Notes: generated by a model from the letters alone, not told the origin. A stretch of DNA of 64,000 nt from Burkholderiales bacterium (GCA_036262035.1 DATAJS010000018.1:1-64000); one strand, 5' to 3'; numbered from the stretch's first letter, positions 32,544 to 42,151 are shown. Made by a program: numbers and translations.

Positions 32544-33992
32544 CTACAACCCGCCAAACGCCACGTATTTCACCTCCAGGAATCCGTCAATGCCGTACTT
32601 GGACCCCTCGCGGCCGATACCGGACTCCTTGAACCCGCCGAAGGGCGCCACCTCGTTGGAGAACAGTCCGGTGTTGACGCCGACAATGCCGTATTCGAGC
32701 GCTTCCGCCACGCGCCAGACGCGCCCGATGTCGCGGCTGTAGAAGTACGCCGCCAAGCCGTAAGGGGTGTCGTTCGCGAGCGCAACGACTTCTTCATCCG
32801 AGGAGAAGCGCATGAGCGCAGCGACCGGGCCAAAGGTCTCTTCCTGCACACAGACCATATGAGGCTTCACATCTCCTATCACCGTAGGGGAAAAATACGT
32901 TCCGCCGCGTTGATGAGGCTTGCCACCGGTCAGAATCCTCCCGCCTTTCGCTAGCGCGTCAGCGACGTGCGCCTGCACCTTCGCGAGCGCGGCCTGATCG
33001 ATCAGCGGCCCTTGCATCGCGCCCGCCTCTCGACCATCGGCAACCTTGAGCGCAGCCACCTTCTCGGAAAACAGCCGCGCGAAGCGCTCATAGACGTGGT
33101 CATGGATGAGGAAGCGGTTTGTGCACACGCACGTTTGGCCGGTATTCCGATATTTCGAGATCAGTGCGCCCTCCACTGCCGCCTCGACGTCGGCATCGCT
33201 GAATACGATGAACGGAGCGTTGCCGCCCAGCTCGAGAGAAAGCTTCTTGATCGTCGGAGCGCATTGCTCCATGAGGAGGCGCCCCACTTCGGTCGAGCCC
33301 GTGAATGAGACCTTCCTGACCGTTTTGCTACGGGTGAGCGCGCGTCCGATCGCGACAGGATCGCCGGTGACGACGTTCAGCACCCCAGGAGGCACGCCGG
33401 CCTGCGCCGCCAGATGGGTCAGCGCCAGAGCCGTCAATGGCGTCTGTTCTGCAGGCTTCAAAACCACGGTACATCCGGCGGCGAGGGCGGGAGCCGCCTT
33501 TCGCGTGACCATCGCAGCCGGGAAATTCCATGGCGTGATACATGCGACCACGCCGATCGGCTGTTTCAGCACCACCAGCCGCTTGTCGTTCTGAGGGGTC
33601 GGGATGACGTCTCCGTATACCCGCTTGCCTTCTTCTGCAAACCATTCGACGAACGACGCCGCGTAGGCGATCTCCGCCTTCGCCTCGGTTAATGGCTTGC
33701 CCTGCTCCGCCGTTATGAGCTGCGCGAGATCGTCCGCCCGTTCGTTGATCAAGGCGAACCAGCGGCGAAGCACCGCCGATCGTTCCTTCGCCGTCGTTGC
33801 GGCCCATGTCTTGAACGCCCGAGCTGCAGCGTCGATGGCCTGGTCCGTTTCAGCTGCGCCCATGTCGGGCACGCTGGAGATGCGCGAACCGGTCGAAGGG
33901 TCCGACACATCGAAGGTGCTTCCGTCGTTCGCCCCGAGCCAACGCCCGTCGACATAAGCGAGGTTACGTACTAGTTCAGCGTTCTTGAGCAA
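32544..33992 (-). CDS. gabD: NAD(P)-dependent succinate-semialdehyde dehydrogenase-like aldehyde dehydrogenase
   Basis: The 482-residue protein matches the GabD group by length and motifs: TPWNFPAAMVTRKAAPALAA, LSLELGGNAPFIVF with catalytic Glu254, and GQTCVCTNRF with nucleophile Cys288. It oxidises a semialdehyde to the acid, most simply succinate semialdehyde, but the cluster context allows other aldehydes. It is the last gene of a Bug-cupin-dehydrogenase operon under a divergent TetR regulator. The start at 33992 (MLKNAELVRNLAYVDGRWLG) is typical of the family. Confidence 0.9.
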   Translation of the reverse strand: MLKNAELVRNLAYVDGRWLGANDGSTFDVSDPSTGSRISSVPDMGAAETDQAIDAAARAFKTWAATTAKERSAVLRRWFALINERADDLAQLITAEQGKPLTEAKAEIAYAASFVEWFAEEGKRVYGDVIPTPQNDKRLVVLKQPIGVVACITPWNFPAAMVTRKAAPALAAGCTVVLKPAEQTPLTALALTHLAAQAGVPPGVLNVVTGDPVAIGRALTRSKTVRKVSFTGSTEVGRLLMEQCAPTIKKLSLELGGNAPFIVFSDADVEAAVEGALISKYRNTGQTCVCTNRFLIHDHVYERFARLFSEKVAALKVADGREAGAMQGPLIDQAALAKVQAHVADALAKGGRILTGGKPHQRGGTYFSPTVIGDVKPHMVCVQEETFGPVAALMRFSSDEEVVALANDTPYGLAAYFYSRDIGRVWRVAEALEYGIVGVNTGLFSNEVAPFGGFKESGIGREGSKYGIDGFLEVKYVAFGGL

Positions 33993-34051
33993 TTGAGAAA
34001 CCGTGATTGAAGTCAGTCGATCCGAAAGTTACGCGTGCCGGAACGACGGGG

Positions 34052-34387
34052 TTAGACGAGAGGAACGAAATCGTATGTCCCGATGCCCTGCAACACCAGG
34101 AACGTCAGGACGGTATCTCCGCAGTTCGTGACGAGATGCGGCCGGCCCGGTTTGACCGAATACATCTCGCCGGGCTCCAGCACGATCTTCTCCTTCGGGT
34201 CGCGCATAAAGAGCTGAAGCCGTCCTTCGAGCACGAAGAACGCGTCCTGAACGTGATTGTGGTAGTGCCACGGGATCTTCTGGTCCGGAGCGATTTGAAC
34301 CTCGTTGATCCGAAATCCCGGACGCTCTGCGTGCGTCGTGCGGCGCTGGACAGAGTAAAGATCGCTCCGCGTTTCCGTCGTTTCCAA
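34052..34387 (-). CDS. Cupin-domain protein
   Basis: The 111-residue protein contains the two cupin motifs: WHYHNHVQDAFFVLEGRLQL with metal-binding His, and GEMYSVKPGRPHLVTNCGD. A TTG at 34387 is the chosen start because GAGGAACGACA lies directly upstream and no ATG fits. It starts 11 bases after the Bug-gene stop. It is probably a metal-dependent isomerase or small dioxygenase acting in the same catabolic pathway as the dehydrogenase, or a ligand sensor. The substrate is unknown. Confidence 0.8.
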   Translation of the reverse strand: METTETRSDLYSVQRRTTHAERPGFRINEVQIAPDQKIPWHYHNHVQDAFFVLEGRLQLFMRDPKEKIVLEPGEMYSVKPGRPHLVTNCGDTVLTFLVLQGIGTYDFVPLV

Positions 34388-34398
34388 TGTCGTTCCTC

Positions 34399-35379
34399 TT
34401 AATCCAGACGAATGTTGGCCTTCGCCGCTACGCTCGTGTAAAGAGCCACGTCTCGTCGATAGAATTCCGCGAATTGATCCGACGAGCTGGCAACAACCTC
34501 CGCACCATTCTCCGCGATTCGCTTGACGAACTCGGGCCGCTGACATATCGCGGCGACCTGCTGATTAATCACCCGCACAACGTTCGCCGGCGTTGCGGCG
34601 GGAGCAAACAGGCCATACCACCCTTCGATCTCCAGGCCTTTGATGCCGAGCTCGAGCGTCGTGGGTATTTCCGGGGCAATCGCAGATCGACGCGATCCCA
34701 GCACCGCAAGCACTCGAACGCCACCCGTTTTTACATGCGGCAACAGCGAGGGCAGATCGAGAAAGGTGACCGGGACGCGGCCGCCCACGAGATCGACGAC
34801 CGCAGGCCCACCTCCCTTGTATGGGACATGGATCAGAGCGGCGCCGGTGATGATCTGAAACAGGGCGCCCGAAAAATGAGTTTGCCCGCCATAGCCGGTA
34901 GACGCGAACGGAATGGTGCCTGGCGCCGCCTTGGCTTTCGCGATGAGTTGCTCCAACGACTGGATGCCCGATTGGACGCTCACCGCGATGGCTTGGGGAA
35001 AGCGGCAGAACTGCGTCACGGCCCTGAATGCCGTCTCCGGCTTGAACGACAGCGCCTTGTTCAAGACGACACTGGTCGAATAGCTGCCGGTCGCCATGAA
35101 TAACGTGTAACCATCAGCCGGAGACGCCGCGACAGCGGCCGCCCCGATCGTGCTTCCACCGCCGGGCCGGTTCTCGACGATCACCGCTTGTCCGATGCTT
35201 TCGCTGAGGGATTGCGCCAGCAAACGCGTGTTGGTGTCGGTGCTCCCGCCGGGAGCCAGGCCGATGATGATTCGGATCGGCTTTGTCGGAAACGACTGCG
35301 CTGCGAAGGCTCGCGCAGGCAGCGCCAAACCGGCGATGCCTGCCGCCGCAAACTTGAGTATCGACCGTCGGTTGTGCAT
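34399..35379 (-). CDS. Bug-family (TctC-like) solute-binding protein
   Basis: The 326-residue protein begins MHNRRSILKFAAAGIAGLAL, an N-terminal signal with an RR pair resembling a Tat motif. FPTKPIRIIIGLAPGGSTD and VENRPGGGSTIGAAAVAASP are diagnostic of the tripartite tricarboxylate transporter receptor family. GAAGAGG precedes the ATG. No TctA/TctB genes lie nearby. It leads the operon with the cupin and the aldehyde dehydrogenase, so its ligand probably feeds that pathway. Confidence 0.92.
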   Translation of the reverse strand: MHNRRSILKFAAAGIAGLALPARAFAAQSFPTKPIRIIIGLAPGGSTDTNTRLLAQSLSESIGQAVIVENRPGGGSTIGAAAVAASPADGYTLFMATGSYSTSVVLNKALSFKPETAFRAVTQFCRFPQAIAVSVQSGIQSLEQLIAKAKAAPGTIPFASTGYGGQTHFSGALFQIITGAALIHVPYKGGGPAVVDLVGGRVPVTFLDLPSLLPHVKTGGVRVLAVLGSRRSAIAPEIPTTLELGIKGLEIEGWYGLFAPAATPANVVRVINQQVAAICQRPEFVKRIAENGAEVVASSSDQFAEFYRRDVALYTSVAAKANIRLD

Positions 35380-35472
35380 TGGCGCCTCTTCGATGTGAAC
35401 GCGCATCCCTATCGGCTCGGGCGGAGTCGCGTGCGCGGCCTTTTGTTATGATTTTCGCAAACGGCAGAGATG

Positions 35473-35495
35473 CGATGTCATCCTATATGACATCG
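35473..35495. promoter_or_regulatory. Candidate TetR operator
   Basis: CGATGTCAT-CCTAT-ATGACATCG is a perfect 9-bp inverted repeat with a 5-base spacer. It lies between the divergent Bug and TetR genes, 48 bases before the regulator's ATG. The size and symmetry fit a TetR-family dimer site. Confidence 0.65.
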
Positions 35496-35543
35496 TGACA
35501 CACTGTCTGCCACCGATAGGACTATCGCCCGAGGCCACGCCAC

Positions 35544-36131
35544 ATGTCAAGCAAAACTACAACGAGTGCGCACAAGCTCGCGCAGCTACATGCCGACCGG
35601 ACGCAGCGCCTCATCCTCGAGGCCGCAGTGAGCATGCTCGAGGAAGCGCCTACAGCGCCGCTCACCATGCGGGAGGTGGCACGGCGCGCGCAAATATCGG
35701 AACGTACGATTTTTCGTTACTTCGCGACGCGCGAAGCATTGCTCGACGCCGTCGCGGTCGAGGTCGTCCGAGGCATGGCCCAGCCCCCCCATCCCCGATC
35801 GCTCGAAGAACTCCTCGCGGCGCCAAGAGCACTCTATTCGGCACTCGACGCAAATCCGACGCTGGTGAAGGTTGCGCTCGACTCTGAGGTCTACGATCGC
35901 ATCCGCACGAGCCAGGCGAATCAGCGATGGATTGCGATTCGGAAAGTCATCGATCACGCGGCTCCTCGAGTCTCGGAGCGTCGCCGCCGATTCGCGGCAG
36001 CGAACATTCGTCTCTTTTTGAGCGCGACCGGCTGGCGCTATTACCGGTTCTATTTTCAGTTCAGTCTCGAGGACACCATCGAATGCGCCGAGATGGCAAT
36101 CCGGCAATCGCTGAAGGCGATCGGAAAATGA
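35544..36131 (+). CDS. TetR/AcrR-family transcriptional regulator
   Basis: The 195-residue protein has an N-terminal TetR HTH (LTMREVARRAQISERTIFRY followed by FATREALLDAVAVEV) and a helical C-terminal ligand domain. It probably represses the divergent Bug-cupin-dehydrogenase operon and itself through the palindrome at 35473-35495. The effector is unknown. It is oriented away from that operon, the common layout for this family. Confidence 0.92.
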   Translation: MSSKTTTSAHKLAQLHADRTQRLILEAAVSMLEEAPTAPLTMREVARRAQISERTIFRYFATREALLDAVAVEVVRGMAQPPHPRSLEELLAAPRALYSALDANPTLVKVALDSEVYDRIRTSQANQRWIAIRKVIDHAAPRVSERRRRFAAANIRLFLSATGWRYYRFYFQFSLEDTIECAEMAIRQSLKAIGK

Positions 36132-36251
36132 TGCGCAGGCAAGCGCCTGGCCTGCCTGCGGAGCGCCGGCCACACCCGCTGGCACGGGCCACGTGCGACG
36201 GCGGCGCTTGTTGTCACGCGGCTGCCCGGAGCAGCGGCGAGCGCGTGACCT

Positions 36252-37241
36252 TCAGTTCTCCAGCCGTCTCAGCTTTGCGTCTGCGACGACCCGGCCCCAG
36301 CGCGCAACGTCGCGCCGAAAGAACGCGTCGAATTCCTGGGGCGAGCTTCCGACCGGATCGTAGCCGAGCTGCAGAAAGCGTTCTTGCACCGCCTTGTCTT
36401 TCATCACGGCGCCGACGTCGCCCGCGACTTTCTTCGCAGCGGCGTCGGGAATCTTGCGCGGACCGAGAATGCCGAACCAGTCCACCGCTTCGAAGTCGCT
36501 CAGTCCCTGCTCTATCGCAGTGGGCACTTGCGGGAGCGCGGCGTTGCGCTTGGCGCTCGTTACGGCCAGCGCCTTCAGGCGTTTCGCGCGCACGTGCTCC
36601 GCAGAAGAGCCCGTCGTCGATATGGCAAGCGCGATGTTGCCGGCCATGGCGTCCACCATCGCCGGCGCTGCGCCCTTGTAGGGAACGTGATTGAGCTTGA
36701 CGCCCATTTTCAGCGCGAGCAACTCCATCGTCAGGTGCTGAGTGGCGCCGTACCCGCCGCTGCCGTAAGTGAGCGCGCCCGGCTGCGCCTTCGCCAACGC
36801 CGACAGCTCCTTCAAACCGTTGGCCGGCAAGGAAGCGTTCGCGACGATCAGGTTGGCGGCGGTGTTCACGAGAGAGATCGGCGCGAAATCCGCGATCGCG
36901 TCGTACGGCAGGCGCGTATACATGCTCGAGTTCGCGGCCATCGCACCGTAGGTGCCGAGCAGCGTGTACCCGTCCGAGGGCGCCTTGGCCACCATGTCGG
37001 TGCCGAGCGTCGTGCCGGCGCCGGGGCGGTTGTCCACGACGACCTGCACTGTCCAGCGCTCGCCCAGTCGTTGTCCCACCAGTCTCATGACGGTGTCCAG
37101 GCCGGAGCCCGGCGCCGACGGAACGATGATGCGCACCGGTTTGCCCGGATAGTCCTGCGCCTGCGCGATCGCGCCCGACGTCAGCGTCAGGCACGCGACC
37201 GTCCCGATGACGCTCGCTCGTACGAAATGACTCTTGCTCAT
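36252..37241 (-). CDS. Bug-family (TctC-like) solute-binding protein
   Basis: The 329-residue protein has a signal peptide (MSKSHFVRASVIGTVACLTL) followed by YPGKPVRIIVPSAPGSGLD and VDNRPGAGTTLGTDMVAKAP. These are the usual Bug blocks, and HVPYKGAAPAMVDAMAGNIA is also conserved. It is the third Bug receptor of the window and again lacks TctA/TctB partners. It is divergent from the molybdopterin oxidoreductase across a 420-base gap, so a common role with that enzyme is possible but unproven. The ligand is unknown. Confidence 0.93.
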   Translation of the reverse strand: MSKSHFVRASVIGTVACLTLTSGAIAQAQDYPGKPVRIIVPSAPGSGLDTVMRLVGQRLGERWTVQVVVDNRPGAGTTLGTDMVAKAPSDGYTLLGTYGAMAANSSMYTRLPYDAIADFAPISLVNTAANLIVANASLPANGLKELSALAKAQPGALTYGSGGYGATQHLTMELLALKMGVKLNHVPYKGAAPAMVDAMAGNIALAISTTGSSAEHVRAKRLKALAVTSAKRNAALPQVPTAIEQGLSDFEAVDWFGILGPRKIPDAAAKKVAGDVGAVMKDKAVQERFLQLGYDPVGSSPQEFDAFFRRDVARWGRVVADAKLRRLEN

Positions 37242-37662
37242 GATCCTCCTCGTTGGATAGGCCAGCGCGCGCGTTTGCGTGCTCCTCGACGCGCAAGGTG
37301 CGCGTCTGTTCCTGCTGCGGCTGGATGTGCGCGCCGCGCGGCGCTTGTTGTTTTGCTCGACCTTGTGCCGAGTGACCGCGGCGAGCCGCTCACGCGAGTC
37401 GTTGCGATTTCAGGCGGTGCTCATTGTATGCCCCGTCGCAACGGCGGCAAGCCATTCGCTTCTTTGGATGGTGGTATATTCATGAGCCGCGATCCGCGCG
37501 AAGAAGAATTCCAGTGCAGCGGCCGCGCTCTGTCGACATTCCGCCGATAACAAATAATCATCCCGCGGCGACCGCCGAGAGGTACTCGAGATTCCGATCC
37601 CGGAACTCGGCGCTGCGCTCGTGCGACTCTCGTTACGTCGAGACAGGAAGCAAGGGAAAGCC
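37242..37662. other. Divergent intergenic region before the molybdenum enzyme
   Basis: No gene is supported in these 421 bases. GACGCGCA-AGG-TGCGCGTC at 37288-37306 is an 8-bp perfect palindrome that could be a regulator site. TATATT at 37475-37480 is a possible -10 for the plus strand, without a matching -35. The ribosome-binding site AAGGGAAAG precedes the next gene. Confidence 0.4.
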
Positions 37663-40008
37663 ATGAAACTGTTGCGTCATCCGGCCGATGCCTCGGAGTG
37701 CATCCACGCCTCGCATTGGGGTTCCTTCTTCGTATCGCGACAGGGGGATCGGCTCAAGGTTCGTCCCACACCAACGGATCCGGATCCATCGCCGCTTCTC
37801 CGCAATATTCCTGATGCCGCGCGGCACGCCGCACGCATCGCGCAGCCCGTGGTTCGCCGCGGGTGGCTGGAACGCGGCCCCGGTCCGGACGAGCGTCGAG
37901 GTCGTGACGACTATGTGCCGGTGAGCTGGGCGAAAGCGCTGGACCTCGCGGCGACGGAGCTCGAGCGCGTCCGGGAGAAGCACGGCTGCGCCTCGATCTA
38001 CGGCGGGTCGTATGGCTGGTCCAGCGCAGGCCGCTTCCATCATGCGCTGAGCCAGGTGCATCGGTTCCTCAACTCCATCGGCGGCTATACAGCCCACATC
38101 GGTTCCTACAGCTCCGGCGCCGCCGACATCATCCTTCCGCGTCTTTTTGCACCGGTGCTGACGCAACGCACGGCGGTGACGTGGCCCGACGTCGCGGCGC
38201 ACACCGAGCTCCTGGTCGCCTTCGGCGGCCTGGCGGTCAAGAACGCAGAGGTGGGCGCAGGCGGCGTGGGCCGGCACGCGGTCAAGGATGCGCTGCATGC
38301 AGCCAAGGCCCGCGGAGCGCGATTCGTGCTGATGGGCCCGCTGCGAAACGATCTGCAGACCACGCTCGACGCCGAATGGGTCCCGCTGCGCCCCGCCACC
38401 GACGTGGCGTTCATGCTCGCCCTGGCGCATACGCTCGCGGTCGAGCGCCTGCACGACGTCGCGTTCCTCGAGCGCTGCTGTGTCGGCTATGACGCGTTCG
38501 AGAATTACCTGCTGGGCAAAGACGACGGCTGTCCCAAGAGCGCGTCCTGGGCGGAGCCGATCACCGGCATTCCCGCCGCGCAGATTCGCGAGCTCGCGCG
38601 GGCGATGGCGGCCAAGCACACGCTCATCACGATCAGCCACTCGCTGCAACGCGCCGAGCACGGCGAGCAACCGGTGTGGATGGGTCTCGCGCTGGCGGCG
38701 ATGCTGGGCCGGATCGGCATGCCCGGCGCGGGTTACGGCTATTCGATGGGGACCACCGGAAACGTCGGGAAGCGGCCTCCGATCGTGCCCATGCCGTCGC
38801 TGCCGCAGGGACGCAACGGCGCGAACTCGGTCATTCCCGTCGCGCGTATCGCCGACATGCTGCTCAACCCGGGGGCGCCGTTCGACTTCAACGGCCAGCG
38901 CCGCAACTATCCCGACATCCGTCTCGTGTACTGGGCGGGCGGCAACCCGTTCCACCACCATCAGGACCTCAACCGCCTGCGCAAGGCCTTCAGCCGCCCG
39001 GAAACGATCATCGTCAACGAGCCGTTCTGGACTTCCACGGTCCTGCACGCGGACATCGTTTTCCCCAGCACCGTCACGCTCGAGCGCGACGACATCAGCG
39101 GCTCTTCCGAAGACAATTTCCTCACGCCGATGCGGCGCGTGATCGAGCCTTACGCGCAGTCGAGAGACGATTACGAGATCTTCTCGGAGCTCGCGGCGCG
39201 TCTCGGGACGTACGAGACGTTCACCGAAGGCCTGACAAGCGCCGAGTGGATCCGCCGCCTGTACGAGGATCTGCGCACGCAGCTCGCAACGAAGGGGCAC
39301 GAAGCGCCGCCGTTCGACGAGTTCTGGAATTCGACCGAGCTGGAGCTTCCGACGCACGACGGTTTCGCGGGCCATTTGCGGCGCTTCCGGGAAGATCCGT
39401 CCGCAGCGCCCCTGCAGACGCCCAGCGGGAAGATCGAGATCTTCTCGGAGACCATCGCACGCTTCGGCTACGCCGACTGCGCAGGACACCCCCGGTGGTT
39501 CGAGCCGCACGAGTGGCTGGGATCACCGCGAGTCAGGGACTTCCCGCTCCAGCTCGTCTCGAATCAGCCGTCGTCGCGCCTTCACAGCCAGCTCGACTTC
39601 GCCACGTACAGCCAGGAGACGAAGGTCGACGGCCGCGAGATCATGCGGATCCATCCGGACGAAGCCGCCAGCCGCGGCATCGCCGACGGCGACGTCGTGA
39701 AAGTCTTCAACGATCGAGGCGCTTTCGTCGCGGTGGCCCGGCTGAGCAGCGACCTTCATCCCGGCATCGTTCAGGTTCCCACCGGCGCGTGGTGGGACCC
39801 GGTGGAGCTGCCGGGCGAGGCCGAAGGGCTCTGCGCCCACGGCAACGTGAACACCGTGACGCGGGACGTCGGAACCTCGCGGCTCGCGCAAGCGTGCACG
39901 GGACAGTTGTGCCTGGTGCAAGTCGAACGCTACCGCGGCGTGCCGCCGACCGGACGAGGCTACGGCCCGCCCGCGTTGGCGCAGTCGAGAACGTCGAGCG
40001 GCGAGTGA
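37663..40008 (+). CDS. Molybdopterin-dependent oxidoreductase (DMSO reductase/BisC type)
   Basis: The 781-residue protein has a DMSO-reductase family fold with no [4Fe-4S] cysteine box at the N-terminus. SIYGGSYGWSSAGRFHHA carries the Ser (about residue 121) expected to bind molybdenum. NVGKRPPIVPMP and the C-terminal molybdopterin-binding VSNQPSSRLHSQLDFATYSQ and WWDPVELPGEAEGL blocks are conserved. There is no Tat signal, so it may be cytosolic like BisC. It probably reduces an S- or N-oxide, or hydroxylates an aromatic compound. The start MKLLRHPADASECIHASHWG follows AAGGGAAAGCC. Confidence 0.87.
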   Translation: MKLLRHPADASECIHASHWGSFFVSRQGDRLKVRPTPTDPDPSPLLRNIPDAARHAARIAQPVVRRGWLERGPGPDERRGRDDYVPVSWAKALDLAATELERVREKHGCASIYGGSYGWSSAGRFHHALSQVHRFLNSIGGYTAHIGSYSSGAADIILPRLFAPVLTQRTAVTWPDVAAHTELLVAFGGLAVKNAEVGAGGVGRHAVKDALHAAKARGARFVLMGPLRNDLQTTLDAEWVPLRPATDVAFMLALAHTLAVERLHDVAFLERCCVGYDAFENYLLGKDDGCPKSASWAEPITGIPAAQIRELARAMAAKHTLITISHSLQRAEHGEQPVWMGLALAAMLGRIGMPGAGYGYSMGTTGNVGKRPPIVPMPSLPQGRNGANSVIPVARIADMLLNPGAPFDFNGQRRNYPDIRLVYWAGGNPFHHHQDLNRLRKAFSRPETIIVNEPFWTSTVLHADIVFPSTVTLERDDISGSSEDNFLTPMRRVIEPYAQSRDDYEIFSELAARLGTYETFTEGLTSAEWIRRLYEDLRTQLATKGHEAPPFDEFWNSTELELPTHDGFAGHLRRFREDPSAAPLQTPSGKIEIFSETIARFGYADCAGHPRWFEPHEWLGSPRVRDFPLQLVSNQPSSRLHSQLDFATYSQETKVDGREIMRIHPDEAASRGIADGDVVKVFNDRGAFVAVARLSSDLHPGIVQVPTGAWWDPVELPGEAEGLCAHGNVNTVTRDVGTSRLAQACTGQLCLVQVERYRGVPPTGRGYGPPALAQSRTSSGE

Positions 40009-40158
40009 ACGGTCGTTGGGATCGGGCCGAGCGGCGCGGTGATCGCCGATACGGCGCGATGCGTTCGCACTGAGGCGAAGGAGCGCGCCCGCGCTGCCGT
40101 TCGGGGAACGCGCGCCGAGCTTTCTACAACGCCGGCCGAAAGGCCAGTGCTCGATATT

Positions 40159-40251
40159 TGGCGGAGAGAGAGGGATTCGAACCCTCGATACGGGTTTTGC
40201 CCATATACGCCCTTAGCAGGGGCGCGCCTTCGACCACTCGGCCATCTCTCC
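40159..40251 (-). tRNA. tRNA-Ser(GCT)
   Basis: The minus strand GGAGAGATGGCCGAGTGGTC folds into a 93-base type II tRNA with a long variable arm and encoded CCA. The anticodon loop CTGCTAA gives GCT. The acceptor stem GGAGAGA/TCTCTCC is perfect. It lies 74 bases downstream of the end of lysC on the same strand. Confidence 0.96.
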
Positions 40252-40325
40252 GGATTCTGATTCGGTCGCGACCGTGCGTGCGCGACGAGCGCCGTAGTGT
40301 ACCACAGCGCCCTCTTCGATCGCCG

Positions 40326-41552
40326 TTAAGCCGGCTGATCGAGATTGAAAACCTTGTGCAGCACGCGCACCGCGAGCTCGCTGTACTTCTCGTCGATCAC
40401 GACCGACACCTTGATCTCGGAGGTCGAGATCATCTGGATGTTGATGCCCTCTTCGGCGAGCGCGCGGAAAGCGGTGCTCGCGATGCCGGCGTGCGAGCGC
40501 ATGCCGACGCCGACCAGCGAGACCTTCGCGATGTTCGAGCCGCTGACGATCTCGCGCGCCTTGATGTGCTCGCGGATGGGCTCGAGGATCTTCAGCGTCT
40601 TCTGGTAATCGTTGCGGTGGACCGTGAAGGAGAAGTCGGTGAGGCCGTCGTAGCCGACGTTCTGCACGATCATGTCGACGTCGATATTGGCATCGCCGAC
40701 CGGCCCGAGTATCTGGTAGGCGATGCCCGGGCGGTCGGGCACGCCGAGTATCGTGATCTTGGCCTCGTCCCGGTTCGACGCGATGCCCGAGATGATTGGC
40801 TGTTCCATGTTCTCGTCTTCCTCGAAAGTGATCAGCGTGCCCTCGCATTCTTCCTCGAACGAGGAGAGCACGCGCAGGCGCACCTTGTACTTGCCCGCGA
40901 ATTCCACCGAACGGATCTGCAGGACCTTCGACCCGAGGCTGGCGAGCTCGAGCATCTCTTCGAAGGTGATCGTCTTCAGGCGGCGGGCCTCGGGGACCAC
41001 GCGCGGGTCGGCGGTGTAAACGCCGTCGACATCGGTGTAAATCTGACACTCGTCGGCGCGCAGCGCCGCGGCGAGCGCGACGCCGGTGGTGTCCGAGCCG
41101 CCGCGGCCCAAAGTGGTGATATTTCCTGCTTCGTCGACACCCTGGAATCCGGCCACGACGACCACCCGGCCGGCGTCGAGGTCGCCGCGTATATTTTGCT
41201 CGTCGATGGCGAGTATGCGCGCCTTGGTGTGGGCGCTGTCGGTCAGGATTTTCACCTGCGCGCCGGTGTAGCTGCGCGCCTTCACGCCAAGCTCCATCAG
41301 CGCCATCGACAGCAGCGCGATCGTGACCTGCTCGCCGGTCGAGACCATCACGTCGAGTTCGCGCGGGTCGGGGTTGGCCTGCACCTCTTTTGCAAGCGCG
41401 ATGAGGCGATTGGTTTCGCCCGACATGGCGGACACGACGACGATGACCTGATGGCCGCGCGCCCGCCAGTGGGCGACGCGCCGGGCGACGTTCTTGATGC
41501 GCTCGGCGCTGCCGACGGACGTGCCGCCGTATTTCTGGACGATGAGAGCCAT
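40326..41552 (-). CDS. lysC: Aspartate kinase
   Basis: The 408-residue protein begins MALIVQKYGGTSVGSAERIK, the aspartokinase signature, and has the substrate-binding GRGGSDTTGVALAAALRADE. Two ACT domains (about 265-405) give feedback control by lysine and/or threonine. It phosphorylates aspartate at the head of lysine, threonine and methionine synthesis. The length fits a monofunctional enzyme. It is separated from tilS-accA in this genome although these genes are often close in betaproteobacteria. Confidence 0.96.
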   Translation of the reverse strand: MALIVQKYGGTSVGSAERIKNVARRVAHWRARGHQVIVVVSAMSGETNRLIALAKEVQANPDPRELDVMVSTGEQVTIALLSMALMELGVKARSYTGAQVKILTDSAHTKARILAIDEQNIRGDLDAGRVVVVAGFQGVDEAGNITTLGRGGSDTTGVALAAALRADECQIYTDVDGVYTADPRVVPEARRLKTITFEEMLELASLGSKVLQIRSVEFAGKYKVRLRVLSSFEEECEGTLITFEEDENMEQPIISGIASNRDEAKITILGVPDRPGIAYQILGPVGDANIDVDMIVQNVGYDGLTDFSFTVHRNDYQKTLKILEPIREHIKAREIVSGSNIAKVSLVGVGMRSHAGIASTAFRALAEEGINIQMISTSEIKVSVVIDEKYSELAVRVLHKVFNLDQPA

Positions 41553-41797
41553 GCGGGGGGTTTGCTGCGGGGAGTTGCGCGAAAAGGGCTAAATTTTAAT
41601 CGATTTCGGCCGCCAGCACGAGCCGGCCATTTGTCGGCTCGAAAATTGCCATCGTTTTTTGTTCCGATATGCCAGCCGCATTGAGGAGCCGGGCCGCGAC
41701 GCCGGGCGCCCCGGAAACGCCGCATGCTGCGCGTGAACCTATCGGATAGGGGCATGTCAATCGGGTAACGGTAACGCGAAAGGTCAGCGAGAGAGCA
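41553..41797. other. Divergent intergenic region of lysC and an HTH gene
   Basis: No gene is seen. GAGCCG and CGGCTC near 41618-41640 form a short hairpin on the lysC leader side. The last 20 bases contain the weak AGCGAGAGAGC ribosome-binding region of the HTH gene. No clear promoter pair was found. Confidence 0.35.
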
Positions 41798-42151
41798 ATG
41801 AAACCATTCGAGCGCATAAGCAACCCCCGGGAGATCCGTCGCAAGCTGCGCATGAACCAGCAGGAATTCTGGTCGCGCATAGGTGTTACCCAGAGCGGCG
41901 GTTCTCGTTATGAAAGCGGTCGCACCATGCCCAAGCCGGTGCGCGAATTGCTGAGGCTGGTACACATCGAAGGCATTCCGCTCGAGCGCGCGCGAGGCGA
42001 GGACTTCGAGGTCGTGTCGTACCTGAAGAAAGCGAATCCCAAGCTCTACACCAGCCTGCGCAAGGCCGCGACGGGCCGTACCGCGACCAGCGGCAGCGGC
42101 AGCGGCCGCTCGAGCGCGAACGCGTCAGGGCGCGCGAGCAGAAAGCGGTAG
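41798..42151 (+). CDS. Small helix-turn-helix DNA-binding protein
   Basis: The 117-residue protein has an HTH region at about 10-45 (NPREIRRKLRMNQQEFWSRI, VTQSGGSRYESGR) like Xre-family domains. This is followed by a Ser/Gly/Arg/Lys-rich tail (SGSGSGRSSANASGR). It probably binds DNA; the tail may add nonspecific affinity. No target is evident. It is not clearly coupled to queD, which follows after 71 bases. Confidence 0.75.
   Translation: MKPFERISNPREIRRKLRMNQQEFWSRIGVTQSGGSRYESGRTMPKPVRELLRLVHIEGIPLERARGEDFEVVSYLKKANPKLYTSLRKAATGRTATSGSGSGRSSANASGRASRKR

Noticed and set aside
37481..37550. A short frame after a TATATT box upstream of the molybdenum enzyme
   Set aside because: It is only about 22 codons, without a ribosome-binding site, and has no recognisable leader-peptide features.
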